DNA from: Zunongwangia profunda SM-A87
Lineage (GTDB): Bacteria > Bacteroidota > Bacteroidia > Flavobacteriales > Flavobacteriaceae
DNA length: 64,000 bases
Assembly: GCF_000023465.1 (NCBI RefSeq)
Contig: NC_014041.1
Location: 2,548,001 to 2,612,000, forward strand
Reading direction: 5' to 3'
Shown here piece after piece: positions 33,098 to 42,518 of this stretch. The notes beneath the pieces were generated by a model, which saw only the letters and a list, made by a program, of their open reading frames with translations, had not been told where the DNA came from and ran no database searches. The translations under genes and the position numbers were made by a program. How positions within the stretch are numbered: the stretch's first letter is position 1; the number at the start of each line of letters is the position of its first letter.

Positions 33098-34060
33098 TTA
33101 AAACTGAAGTTCTTTCTTATTTTTTTGTTGTGTGGGACTTATAATTTCTACATTTTGGAATGCTATAGCTCCCTTTACAACCGATGCTATCACTTTGCGC
33201 ATTGCATCGATGATTTGCATTTTTAATTCGCTGCGATTATAGATTAAACTCACCTCTCTTGCCGGTACGGGATCTTTAAACATTTTTAAGTTGCTCTTAT
33301 CGTTTTCAAAAAGATCTAAAGTATGGAGGTATGGTAGTAGCGTCATTCCCAAACCTTCGTTAGAAAGTTTAATCAGGGTTTCAAAACTACCACTTTGTAA
33401 TCTAAAATGTTCGGCTTCACTAGATTTTACTGTTTTACATAAATTAATGATTCCGTCTTTAAAACAATGACCGTCCTGTAGTAATAAGATATCATCAATA
33501 TCCAAATCTTTTACATCTATTTTGTATTCATGATGTAAACGATGGCTTGGCGGGATATAGCCCACAAAAGGTTCGTAGTATAGTGCGTTTTCTTTTATGC
33601 CTTCAATATTTAAAGGGGTAGCAGCAATAGCAGCATCTAAATGACCCTCTTTTAGTTTTTCGATAATTGCTTCGGTATGCAATTCCTCGATCTGAAGTTT
33701 TACCTTTGGATATTTTTTAATGAAATTATTAATAAACATAGGCAGCAGTGTAGGCATTACGGTAGGAATAATCCCAAGTCGAAATGCACCACCAATATAT
33801 CCTTTTTGTTGATCTACAATATCCTGAATTCGATCGCTTTCATTCACAATATTCCTGGCCTGAGTGACAATTTTTTTCCCTGTTTCAGTAAGCTCGATGG
33901 GCTTTTTACCACGGTCAAAAATTAGAACATCTAGTTCTTCTTCTAATTTTTGTATTTGCATACTTAAAGTAGGTTGGGTAACAAATACTTTTTGTGCGGC
34001 TCTTGTAAAGTTTTTATGCTCGGCAACAGCTAAAACATAATGCAACTGAGTTATGGTCAT
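33098..34060 (-). CDS. oxyR: Hydrogen-peroxide-inducible LysR regulator OxyR
   Basis: 320 residues: N-terminal winged HTH (TITQLHYVLAVAEHKNFTRAAQKVFVTQPTLSMQIQKLE) and a LysR substrate domain. The peroxide-sensing cysteines are at positions 199 and 208 (HCFKDGIINLC), the same numbers and spacing as in E. coli OxyR, which form a disulfide on oxidation and activate defence genes. The preceding gene region is the IS4 element, inserted just beyond its stop codon. Confidence 0.93.
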   Translation of the reverse strand: MTITQLHYVLAVAEHKNFTRAAQKVFVTQPTLSMQIQKLEEELDVLIFDRGKKPIELTETGKKIVTQARNIVNESDRIQDIVDQQKGYIGGAFRLGIIPTVMPTLLPMFINNFIKKYPKVKLQIEELHTEAIIEKLKEGHLDAAIAATPLNIEGIKENALYYEPFVGYIPPSHRLHHEYKIDVKDLDIDDILLLQDGHCFKDGIINLCKTVKSSEAEHFRLQSGSFETLIKLSNEGLGMTLLPYLHTLDLFENDKSNLKMFKDPVPAREVSLIYNRSELKMQIIDAMRKVIASVVKGAIAFQNVEIISPTQQKNKKELQF

Positions 34061-34228
34061 AGTCTACTATAATATTTCCTTTATCATCTGGATTTATATT
34101 TTTAAAATCCTTACTTACAAATATATTAGTTTTTTCTATTGCAAACGAAAAAATACTAAAGTTTATCTATACTATAAACCCGCAATTAGTTGGTTATAAA
34201 AGCGGGTTTCAATCTAAATTGTTAATTG

Positions 34229-34657
34229 TTAGAGCCGAATGGTAATTACTTTTTCATGACCATCAAAAGTAAATTTTCCATCGTTCCAAACCGGTGGACC
34301 AAAAGGATTTAACTTATTGTTTGAAACTCCATAATCTTCTTGTGGCATTCCATTGGTTTCAAAATCCATTTTGTCATTATCATTTTTATCGTGAAAGCAT
34401 ATTACAGCATACTCCCCTTTAGGAACATCAGTAAAAGTGACTACAGATTTCCCATTTTCTATTTTAGCATTCTTTGAAAAAACAGGTTTTTTCATAAAGC
34501 TTTCTTGGGTATAAATTCCGTAAACCATCTTTCCATTATCACTGGTCACATTTAAAATTTCTACAGAAATCGTTCCGGTAGTATCTTTTGCAGTTTCCTG
34601 TGCGTTAGAAGTAAATCCTGTGATAAAAAGGGCGAAAATAATAGCTAAAGTTCTCAT
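34229..34657 (-). CDS. DUF2141 domain exported protein
   Basis: 142 residues with a Sec signal peptide (MRTLAIIFALFITGFTSNAQ). The mature part matches DUF2141: KGEYAVICFHDKNDNDKMDFETNGMPQEDYGVSNN, including the acidic NDNDKMD loop that could bind calcium. Secreted or periplasmic; function unknown. Confidence 0.88.
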   Translation of the reverse strand: MRTLAIIFALFITGFTSNAQETAKDTTGTISVEILNVTSDNGKMVYGIYTQESFMKKPVFSKNAKIENGKSVVTFTDVPKGEYAVICFHDKNDNDKMDFETNGMPQEDYGVSNNKLNPFGPPVWNDGKFTFDGHEKVITIRL

Positions 34658-34935
34658 GTTTAATTGGTTTTATTTAGTTTATAATGTAAAAGTAGGAAAG
34701 AAGTTGTATTGAATCACAAGTAACTTACTGAACTGTAAATTTTTACTTCTGAATTGTTATTTACAAAATCCAATAAAACTATAAGGTAGGAATTCAATGA
34801 ATACTTAATTTAGCCTAACCTTAAATGTATTTAGATTTGAGAGAAGAAGAAGGAATTAAGATTTGCAAAGAGAAGACGCTCTAAAAATCAACTACCGAAT
34901 ACTCCAAAATACCAACCGTCGAACAATTACACTCC
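34658..34935. other. Spacer between the DUF2141 and DUF58 genes
   Basis: 278 bases. No ORF longer than about 20 codons, no repeat and no RNA feature recognised. Confidence 0.6.
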
Positions 34936-36267
34936 CTAAATCAATCCCCTGGCTTTAATTTCCAGATATTTATTAATGGTATTAACGCTCAAATCTTTTG
35001 GTTTGGTAAGTACGACTTGGATGCCGTTACGTTGTAGCTCTTTGGCCATTTTTACCTTATTCTGGCTAAACTCTTCAGCAACTCCCTGGTGGGCGCTTTC
35101 GCTTAAGTTTTCAGGTTGAGTGTGCAGGAGCCTTGTAATTTCAGTATTTTCAAAAAAGATCACGACCAACACGTGTCGTTTATTAATCGCTTTAAAATAG
35201 GGGAGTTGTCGTTCTAAAGCCGATGGATGCTCAAAATTGGTATAGAGCATCAATAAACTACGATGCGTAATAAACCGGTTAATACCGGCATATAAACTAC
35301 CAAAATCAGATTCTTTAAAATCGGTATTAATATTATACAAGCTTTCCATGATACGTTGTAACTGACTCATCCGGGAAGAATCTTTTAGTATTTTTTCGAT
35401 TTTAGCAGAAAAACTAATCATTCCTGTTTTGTCTTTCTTACGCAGGGCGATATTCGAAAAAGCAAGACTACTATTTATGGCGTAATCCAGCAAACTAAGT
35501 CCCTCAAAAGGCATTTTCATCACACGCCCGGTATCGATAACTGAGTATACTGGTTGTGCTTTTTCATCCTGAAATTGATTTACCATCAGGTTTCGGTGTT
35601 TTGCGGTCGCCTTCCAGTTAATAGTGCGCACATCGTCACCGGTCACATATTCCTTTATTTGCTCGAATTCCATGGTATGGCCGAGTCGGCGTATTTTTTT
35701 AAGTCCGGCTTGTGAAATTCGGTTATCAATAGCCAGGAAATCCAGTTTTTTCATCTGGATAAATGAAGGATATACCTTTACCATTTGCTCAGCATTAAAA
35801 ACCTTTCTGATTTTGGCCAGCTTTAGGATGCTTTGTGCGTATACATTCAGTTTTCCGAAGATATACTCACCACGTTGCAAGGGAGTAACTTCATATTCAA
35901 ATTCATAGTTTTCGGAAGAGGTTATTTCCGCAGTATATAAAAAATCCCTTTTTTGAAACTGAATGGGAAGTTCGTCGATAACTTCAGCAAAAACTTTAAA
36001 AGAATAGGCATTTTTAATTTGAATTTTAACCGTATTGGAATCTGAATTACTAAACTTTTCAGGTAAAATACGTTGAGCGCTTAAACCTTTACTTTGATAT
36101 AGCGCAATAATATCGATCACTAAAAGGATGCTTAGTAATACCAATATCACCCAAAGTATGGGATAGATGATTGGAATCCAAAACGAGAATAGGAAAAGCA
36201 TCGCAATCCCAGCGATAATATAAAAAAAACGCTTGGTTAAATATAAAGACTTAAGAAATGTAATCAC
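34936..36267 (-). CDS. DUF58 domain-containing protein
   Basis: 443 residues. Two N-terminal membrane helices (about 13-32 and 34-53), a cytoplasmic or periplasmic middle domain, then the DUF58 core near residues 190-260 (FEQIKEYVTGDDVRTINWKATAKHRNLMVNQFQDE), a VWA-related fold. DUF58 proteins work with MoxR ATPases in assembling or activating complexes. It overlaps the MoxR gene by one base (TAATG) and is the last gene of the string. Confidence 0.93.
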   Translation of the reverse strand: MITFLKSLYLTKRFFYIIAGIAMLFLFSFWIPIIYPILWVILVLLSILLVIDIIALYQSKGLSAQRILPEKFSNSDSNTVKIQIKNAYSFKVFAEVIDELPIQFQKRDFLYTAEITSSENYEFEYEVTPLQRGEYIFGKLNVYAQSILKLAKIRKVFNAEQMVKVYPSFIQMKKLDFLAIDNRISQAGLKKIRRLGHTMEFEQIKEYVTGDDVRTINWKATAKHRNLMVNQFQDEKAQPVYSVIDTGRVMKMPFEGLSLLDYAINSSLAFSNIALRKKDKTGMISFSAKIEKILKDSSRMSQLQRIMESLYNINTDFKESDFGSLYAGINRFITHRSLLMLYTNFEHPSALERQLPYFKAINKRHVLVVIFFENTEITRLLHTQPENLSESAHQGVAEEFSQNKVKMAKELQRNGIQVVLTKPKDLSVNTINKYLEIKARGLI

Positions 36268-37280
36268 TATCGCGGTATTTCTACAGATTGGCTAATCATT
36301 TGAATAACGTCCCGAGTTTTCATACCTTCCATTTCGCGGTCTGGGGAAAGGATAATTCTATGGCGTAAAACCGGATTTAGCGATTTTTTAATATCCTCCG
36401 GAATTACAAAATCACGCCCATCGATAGCCGCAAAAGCTTTAGCAGCATTCATAATAGCAATGGATGCTCTTGGGGAAGCTCCTAAATAAAGATGCGCGTG
36501 TTGGCGGGTTTTACTTACCAGTTCGGCTATATAGTGCAGGAGCTTTTCTTCAATTTTAATATCAAAAATCTGTGTTTTTAATTCCTTTAATTTTTCAGGA
36601 GAAAGTATAGGAACTATATTGGCTTCAGGTTGAGCTCCTTTTCTCTCGTTATGACCTTTAAGAATATCAATTTCTTCCTCTAATTTTGGGTAATCTACTT
36701 CAATCTTAAATAGAAAACGATCTAATTGTGCTTCAGGTAAGGCATAAGTGCCTTCCTGTTCTACCGGGTTTTGAGTAGCCAAAACCATAAAAGGATCCTG
36801 TAATTGATGGCGCTTCCCATCGATAGTAACCTGGCGTTCTTCCATTACTTCAAAAAGAGCAGCCTGAGTTTTTGCGGGTGCACGATTAATTTCGTCTATA
36901 AGTACGATGTTGGAGAAAACAGGCCCTGGTTTAAACTCAAAATCTGATGTTTTTATGTTTAAAACCGAAGTTCCCAAAACATCACTCGGCATTAAATCTG
37001 GTGTAAACTGAATTCGGCTAAAATCGGTTTTAAGGCATTTGGCAAAAAGCTTTGCTGTTACGGTTTTTGCTACCCCGGGAACACCTTCGATAAGTACATG
37101 GCCGTTAGAAAGTAAGCCTACAATCAATAGCTCTACAAAGTCGGTTTGCCCAACGATAATTTTAGATAGCTGAGATTTAAGATCTTCTACTGAAGTTTTT
37201 AATGCTTCCAGGGGAATACGGGCATCAAAATTAAGTTCTTTATGCTCTTCGTTTTTGGGGTGTATATTTTGTTCTTCCAT
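36267..37280 (-). CDS. MoxR family AAA+ ATPase
   Basis: 337 residues. Walker A (GVPGVAKT, about 82-89), Walker B (IVLIDEINRAP), sensor 1 (LATQNPVEQEGTYALPEAQLDRF) and the C-terminal lid (YLGASPRASIAIMNAAKAFA) are all present, which identifies the MoxR type. MoxR proteins act as chaperone-like ATPases for the DUF58/VWA proteins beside them. Directly upstream of DUF58 in an operon. Confidence 0.95.
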   Translation of the reverse strand: MEEQNIHPKNEEHKELNFDARIPLEALKTSVEDLKSQLSKIIVGQTDFVELLIVGLLSNGHVLIEGVPGVAKTVTAKLFAKCLKTDFSRIQFTPDLMPSDVLGTSVLNIKTSDFEFKPGPVFSNIVLIDEINRAPAKTQAALFEVMEERQVTIDGKRHQLQDPFMVLATQNPVEQEGTYALPEAQLDRFLFKIEVDYPKLEEEIDILKGHNERKGAQPEANIVPILSPEKLKELKTQIFDIKIEEKLLHYIAELVSKTRQHAHLYLGASPRASIAIMNAAKAFAAIDGRDFVIPEDIKKSLNPVLRHRIILSPDREMEGMKTRDVIQMISQSVEIPR

Positions 37281-37339
37281 TAGTGTTGGTTTTAGCTTCT
37301 CATGAAACGATATTTTACGCCGATTTTATCGAACACCGT

Positions 37340-38572
37340 CTATATTTTTTCTTTTGGGGCATTGGCATATTTAAATTTATATATGCCCCTACTTATATTT
37401 TCAAAATCCTGAGCAGTAGCTTTTTTAGTACTCAGTATCTCCATGTTTTTGAATAATTCTTCTACAAATTCAATCGTGTTACCCGTTTTATCTGCCAATA
37501 TGGTATAAAATTGATCTTGTTTTTTATCAGGTTCAAGTTTAATCTCAGTCCTGATATATTCTTTAAAATACTGAATTCTTTTTTGGGTTAATTCGTCGAT
37601 CTTTTTTTGTTCCAGATAAAGATCGGCGATAGTTTGGGTGTATTCGTATGACTGATTTTTTAATGGTTCTACGATTGGGATCGCTCGTTGCTTTCGTTTT
37701 CCTTCAAAAATAATAAATAACAAAGAGGCCAGAATCATTAAATAATAGGCCCATTTTAAAGGCTTGTTTTGCATGATCACATACAGCAAATTTGTAGGCT
37801 GTGCTTTACCGGTCTTATAATAATTATCCCAGTAAATGGGCTGATTCTGGTCGATATATGCCAAAATATTTTCTACATATTTAAAATTATTGTGCTTAAG
37901 CATAAAATAATTACCAAAAGCTTCAGGCGTACTATGCATAAAGATCTTCCCTTTACCAAACGGTGTTTCAATAAAATTAATTTGGGGTTCACTTAAGGTA
38001 TCATCATTGTATTTTACCGTTCCTAAAATAGTTGTTTTGAGAGTATCTATTTTGTTGAAATAAATAGAACTGAATTCATGCGGAACTTCAAACGGTCCTT
38101 CCTGCTTGAAATTTTGATTTACCAGATCTAACTCCGTTTTAGGGATAAATGTCACCTTATCCTGAATTTTTTTACTGTAAGGTTTGGTTTCTAAATGCAG
38201 GGTATCTAAAAATTGTTCTCCAAAAACATCTGAAGCTATAAAAGCGGTATTCCCTTTTTCTACCCAGGCGAGTAATTTATTCAATTCGTCTTCGTCAAAA
38301 ATGACGTGATTATTCAGGAAAAAATAAGATCCGTCTTTAATTTTGGAGCTGTCGCTTAAAAACTCGAACGGCGGAACATTAATTTCCTCGAAATATTCTG
38401 GATTACTATCCTTCCAATTTTCGTAGAAAACATAGGTGCCAAGCGGAATCTTGTCTTCTTTGGCATAGCTGGGATACCAGTTGATTGGAGTTGGTTCAAT
38501 CGCTTCCAGATAGGTTAGAAATGCGACCAAAAGGAATAAAACACCAAGCGAAACTTTATAAAATCTACTCAT
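37340..38572 (-). CDS. DUF4350 domain-containing protein
   Basis: 410 residues, with an N-terminal membrane helix (MSRFYKVSLGVLFLLVAFLTYLEA) and a second near 273-290 (LKWAYYLMILASLLFIIFEG), the outside part in between being the DUF4350 domain, a ThuA-like fold. A cytoplasmic C-terminal region follows. It overlaps the DUF4129 gene by 8 bases. Function unknown. Confidence 0.87.
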   Translation of the reverse strand: MSRFYKVSLGVLFLLVAFLTYLEAIEPTPINWYPSYAKEDKIPLGTYVFYENWKDSNPEYFEEINVPPFEFLSDSSKIKDGSYFFLNNHVIFDEDELNKLLAWVEKGNTAFIASDVFGEQFLDTLHLETKPYSKKIQDKVTFIPKTELDLVNQNFKQEGPFEVPHEFSSIYFNKIDTLKTTILGTVKYNDDTLSEPQINFIETPFGKGKIFMHSTPEAFGNYFMLKHNNFKYVENILAYIDQNQPIYWDNYYKTGKAQPTNLLYVIMQNKPLKWAYYLMILASLLFIIFEGKRKQRAIPIVEPLKNQSYEYTQTIADLYLEQKKIDELTQKRIQYFKEYIRTEIKLEPDKKQDQFYTILADKTGNTIEFVEELFKNMEILSTKKATAQDFENISRGIYKFKYANAPKEKI

Positions 38573-39377
38573 TTTTGGTGTTTTTAATGGTTGAATTTAA
38601 TTCTGAAAAACCTTTTTCAGCAAGTAAAAAATCTTCTTTAGAAACCTGAAAATCACCATACCAGATAAAATTGTACACTCGAGTGCCCTTTCTGAAAAGT
38701 CTGTTTAGCTGTTCATTAGTAATTTCTGAGATATAATCGTTGTTGGTTTTTTGCGCTTCAAATTCAATAAAATTTTTAAGATCTAGTTCCTTTAAAGCCT
38801 GAAGATAATAATAACGAACCGCCATGCGATATTGGCCATTTTCTATAGCCGTGTTTATTAAGCTAGGTATGTCGGCATTTTGGATAATTTCTTCTTCATC
38901 ATCTAAATGTACTTTAGCTGTTTGTGGTTGCTGAAGTATATTTTTACCTGGATTCATGCGGGTAAATAACCAGATGATTAAACAAATCACACCTATTAAC
39001 AGGATATAGGGTACTAATTTTATAATAAAACCAAAGATGCTTCCAGCGTCGTAATCGCCAAATAACCAACGTAGAAATTGTTGGTATTTCTGGTTAATCC
39101 ATTCTTTAAACTCCTGCCACCAGGTTTTTTGCTGCTTCTCTTCCAGATAATTAAAATCTTTATCCTGCTTATGTTCTTCAATTCTATGCTCTTTAAATTC
39201 TACAGGCGTAAGATTATTGGTCGTATCATAGCGGATTTTATCATGAGGGGATACCGTAGCAGTTTCTTCTGCTTTTCGCTTCATTTCTGTATTAGCGCCG
39301 GACTGGACAATAGTATCCTGCTGCGCTAATGCCAGATTAAAATTAATTAATAAAAGAAGGGAAATTAAGATTTTCAT
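38565..39377 (-). CDS. DUF4129 domain-containing protein
   Basis: 270 residues: signal peptide (about 1-18, MKILISLLLLINFNLALAQ), a charged extracytoplasmic part, one membrane helix (about 121-143) and a C-terminal DUF4129 (LINTAIENGQYRMAVRYYYLQALKELD). DUF4129 proteins accompany MoxR/DUF58 genes in many bacteria. It overlaps the next upstream gene by 4 bases. Confidence 0.85.
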   Translation of the reverse strand: MKILISLLLLINFNLALAQQDTIVQSGANTEMKRKAEETATVSPHDKIRYDTTNNLTPVEFKEHRIEEHKQDKDFNYLEEKQQKTWWQEFKEWINQKYQQFLRWLFGDYDAGSIFGFIIKLVPYILLIGVICLIIWLFTRMNPGKNILQQPQTAKVHLDDEEEIIQNADIPSLINTAIENGQYRMAVRYYYLQALKELDLKNFIEFEAQKTNNDYISEITNEQLNRLFRKGTRVYNFIWYGDFQVSKEDFLLAEKGFSELNSTIKNTKNE

Positions 39378-40237
39378 TCGCGGTCTTCGCCTAACCTATC
39401 GATATTTTCAAAAGTACCGGTAAAGTTTTTTTCTTCGTGTAAATTAAAATAGATAAGACTTATAAAGATTGGAGTAATGATATAAAGTAAGTACTGAGCG
39501 ATAGAAGCCACAATGGTTAGGATCATCAATATAGGATCTTTACTTTGCATAGATTCTGCCATGGATTCTACACCGGCATCTAACCCGGAAATCATTCCAA
39601 CAATCATATAAATGATCATGGGCATTTGAAAAACAACATTGATCAAGTACATAATGATACCAAAAACGATAAGTGCACCAAAGGTAAACCACCAGTTATC
39701 TTTAATTAACTGGAAGCAAGATGAAATTGTATCACCAACTCCTTTTTGTTCAAAAACCAAAATGGGTAAAGCTAAGGTGAGCACTACACCAAGATAAATA
39801 CCTGGAATTAATATAAACAAAAGTCCGGTAAAAATTAAAATACCAACAATTAAATTAACGGCTAAGCCGCTTCCCAGATCTTTTTTAAGCCCGTTTTTTA
39901 TATCATCTTCGCTTACTACACCATTATTGGCGATGTACGATTTTATATAGTTAAAAACACTTAAATATAGAGCTGTGATATAAACAAACACAGCAATTAA
40001 ATTTATGAATGCAGGGATTAAGAAACCGGTGAAGTTTCCATAACTTTCAAATCCCATTCCTAGTGTTACATATGTATAATAGGCATTAGTTAAAATTAGC
40101 GCAATAAAGAAAGGGGCGCAAATTTTAAAATTGATACTAAGAAAGCTTTTCCCGTTTTCTCGTAAAAACTTAAAGGTATCACTTAGTAGTTCTCCAAAAT
40201 CTCGGGTTTTTCTGAACCTGAATATGTTATTTTCCAT
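39374..40237 (-). CDS. Multi-pass membrane protein of the SpoIIM/MoxR string
   Basis: 287 residues from ATG 40237 (the TTG 6 bases earlier is less likely). About six hydrophobic helices, resembling the membrane domain of glycerophosphoryl diester phosphodiesterase-type proteins (DUF975-like folds) found in this gene string. It overlaps the SpoIIM gene by 11 bases and DUF4129 by 4, so translation is coupled. No enzymatic motif is visible. Confidence 0.65.
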   Translation of the reverse strand: MENNIFRFRKTRDFGELLSDTFKFLRENGKSFLSINFKICAPFFIALILTNAYYTYVTLGMGFESYGNFTGFLIPAFINLIAVFVYITALYLSVFNYIKSYIANNGVVSEDDIKNGLKKDLGSGLAVNLIVGILIFTGLLFILIPGIYLGVVLTLALPILVFEQKGVGDTISSCFQLIKDNWWFTFGALIVFGIIMYLINVVFQMPMIIYMIVGMISGLDAGVESMAESMQSKDPILMILTIVASIAQYLLYIITPIFISLIYFNLHEEKNFTGTFENIDRLGEDRE

Positions 40238-41192
40238 CAACAAATTTTTTATGTAAACGATGTGGTAAAAGCACGTAGTACCACAAGATTAGAATTAATG
40301 ACAAAGTTATAATTAAAATAGCCAGTATATCTGGCATTTCCGTATGCCTGGTGACAAATCCTTCTAAAAATCCGGCAATTATAAAAAACGGAACGGTAGA
40401 AATTACGATTTTTAGTCCGTCTTTAATTCCGGTGACAAAGGATTGGAGTCGGCTGTAAGTTTTAGGGAATAATATACTGCGTCCTACAACCAGACCTGCA
40501 CAGGCTGCAATAATAATCACCGAAATTTCTATCGTACCATGAATCCAGATGGTTCGTGCCGATGCCCACAAAAGTCCTTTGTCATAAAAGAAATACTGAA
40601 AAGACCCCAGCATAATCGCATTTTGCATAATTACCACAAGTGTTCCCAGACCTGCCAGTACACCAAATGTAAATGCCATTAAACCTACCCGAATATTATT
40701 AATGGTAATCCCCAAAAACATATCGGTTTCCGAGGCCTGTTTATAGACGGCCATCGGATCGTTATTTTCAATATTATTTAAAGTTGAATTCACATAAGCA
40801 TCCCCAAGAACGGCTCTTACAAAACTATCGTCATTAGCAGCCGAATAGGCTCCAATAATCGCAAATAACGCAAAGACTATAAAACTGAATAATAATTGTT
40901 TTTGATACTGGTAGAAGAACAGTGGAAACTCTTTAGTATAAAATAGAATAAATTTATTTTTCGATTCTTTTTTGTTTTTGTAAATCTTACGATGGGCCTG
41001 TGATGCCAGGTCATTTAAATATTTCGCCGTATTACTGCCGCGATAAAAAGTGTTGGCATAGCTTAAATGATCTGTGATTTCTACATAAGAAGCAGAAAGC
41101 TCATCTGGAGAAATATGAGTATTATTTTTCAGGAGACTTTCAAATTTTAGCCATTTATCTTTATTTTGCTTCACAAAAGCAGCCTCGCGCAT
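40227..41192 (-). CDS. Stage II sporulation protein M (SpoIIM) family protein
   Basis: 321 residues of the SpoIIM family with several transmembrane helices (about 100-120, 170-192, 220-245, 260-282 and 288-307). The family motif is seen in NNIRVGLMAFTFGVLAGLGTLVVIMQNAIMLG and ARTIWIHGTIEISVIIIAACAGL. The organism is not a spore former; in Bacteroidota SpoIIM-like proteins belong to this membrane gene string, with role unknown. First gene of the minus-strand operon. Confidence 0.9.
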   Translation of the reverse strand: MREAAFVKQNKDKWLKFESLLKNNTHISPDELSASYVEITDHLSYANTFYRGSNTAKYLNDLASQAHRKIYKNKKESKNKFILFYTKEFPLFFYQYQKQLLFSFIVFALFAIIGAYSAANDDSFVRAVLGDAYVNSTLNNIENNDPMAVYKQASETDMFLGITINNIRVGLMAFTFGVLAGLGTLVVIMQNAIMLGSFQYFFYDKGLLWASARTIWIHGTIEISVIIIAACAGLVVGRSILFPKTYSRLQSFVTGIKDGLKIVISTVPFFIIAGFLEGFVTRHTEMPDILAILIITLSLILILWYYVLLPHRLHKKFVDGK

Positions 41193-41230
41193 ATTCAGGA
41201 TTAAATTAGATCCTCAAAGAAACATATTTA

Positions 41231-41944
41231 ATGGATAATTTTCAAATCGAAACCGCTCAAAATATCGGAATTCAACAAAATTCAGCCTCTATTGGAGATC
41301 GAATTTTAGCATTTCTGGTGGATCTCTTTATTATCATCATCTATACCATCTTATCTATGCTTCTATTGGCCGGTCTGGAAGCCGATCGTTTTGGTGAAAT
41401 GGTATACTATGTGGTGATTGGGCTGCCCGTTTTTTTGTACTATTTATTATTCGAAACGTTTTGGGGAGGAAAAACACCGGGGAAAGCTGCGTTAAAAATT
41501 AGAGTGGTAAAATTAGATGGATCCCGTCCTGCTTTTTCAAATTATTTAATACGATGGTTATTGCGAATAATTGATATAAGTATAGGGAGCGGTAGTATTG
41601 CAGTGGTAACTATTTTACTAAATGGTAAGGGACAGCGCTTAGGAGATATGGCTGCAAAAACCACGGTAATTTCAGAAAAAAGAAAAGTAAGTTTGGCCAA
41701 TACACTGGCTGTAGAAATTCCTGAAGGTTATGTCCCTAAATATCCGCAAGTAACGGTTTTAAAAGATCGTGATGTACAGGATATAAAAGAAATTTATAGA
41801 ACTGCGAGAGTAAAGGGAAGGCACGATGTCGTCATTGCCCTGGCTGAAAAAACAGCTAGTGTCCTAGGAGTAAAATTTGAAGAAAAACCTATGGCGTTTA
41901 TAAAACAGGTTATAGAAGATTATAATTATTTTACCCAGCAGTAG
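41231..41944 (+). CDS. RDD family membrane protein
   Basis: 237 residues. The RDD domain with its Arg-Asp pair is seen in SIGDRILAFLVDLFIIIIYTILSMLL, followed by a second helix pair and the WGGKTPGKAALKIRVVKLDG segment, with three to four membrane helices in the first 140 residues and a soluble tail. It is divergent from the SpoIIM gene, 38 bases apart; RDD and SpoIIM genes are commonly paired and probably function together. Confidence 0.93.
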   Translation: MDNFQIETAQNIGIQQNSASIGDRILAFLVDLFIIIIYTILSMLLLAGLEADRFGEMVYYVVIGLPVFLYYLLFETFWGGKTPGKAALKIRVVKLDGSRPAFSNYLIRWLLRIIDISIGSGSIAVVTILLNGKGQRLGDMAAKTTVISEKRKVSLANTLAVEIPEGYVPKYPQVTVLKDRDVQDIKEIYRTARVKGRHDVVIALAEKTASVLGVKFEEKPMAFIKQVIEDYNYFTQQ

Positions 41945-42125
41945 GGTGGAAGTAAGAAGTAAGAAGTTAAAAGTAAGCAAGATTTTTACTGTTGAGTGGA
42001 TGTAAGTATCTTAGTAATCGCTTTAAAAGATATAATCATGACATTCTTAAAATATTGCAGCGTAAATATGAATCGAATCTAAATTTTTTTTTCACATTCT
42101 AATCCAAAGACATTATTATTTTTGA

Positions 42126-42407
42126 TTATCCGAACCATACATATAATAAGGTGATTACGCTCAGAATCAATTCAAAAATAGAAAGTTTAAGAGGATTTAT
42201 CCGATTTACCAAAATTCTATCAATAATTAAAAATGGAAGAAAAATAGCAACTCCTAATAGAACTAAAACTCCCCCTAAACTTCCTCCACCATTCAATGTC
42301 AATGCATATAAACCAAAAGGAATTCCGATAATTAAAATAATGATGCCAACTATCAGAAATAATGTTGGTTTATACTTCAAATTATAATTAAAATTATTTA
42401 ATTTCAT
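42126..42407 (-). CDS. Small three-helix membrane protein
   Basis: 93 residues with three hydrophobic stretches (about 14-35, 42-62 and 76-92). No family recognised. Codon use looks like its neighbours, and the length of open frame in AT-rich DNA supports a gene. It may be specific to flavobacteria. Confidence 0.55.
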   Translation of the reverse strand: MKLNNFNYNLKYKPTLFLIVGIIILIIGIPFGLYALTLNGGGSLGGVLVLLGVAIFLPFLIIDRILVNRINPLKLSIFELILSVITLLYVWFG

Positions 42408-42476
42408 AACACGTGTAGATTTTTCGCTTATCTTAAATTGCTAACTGTTTGATGCAAGCGCTAATTGATACTGCGC

Positions 42477-42516
42477 ACTGAGACTGCTCACTGCCAACTG
42501 AGACTGCCTACTGAAA
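42477..42516 (+). repeat. Imperfect 20-bp tandem repeat
   Basis: ACTGAGACTGCTCACTGCCA followed by ACTGAGACTGCCTACTGAAA: two copies, 16 of 20 positions identical, just outside the cyclophilin gene's 3' end. No function is evident. Confidence 0.5.
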
Positions 42517-42518
42517 GA

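Noticed and set aside
42477-42516. Possible CRISPR-like repeat
   Set aside because: Only two adjacent 20-bp copies without spacers or cas genes.
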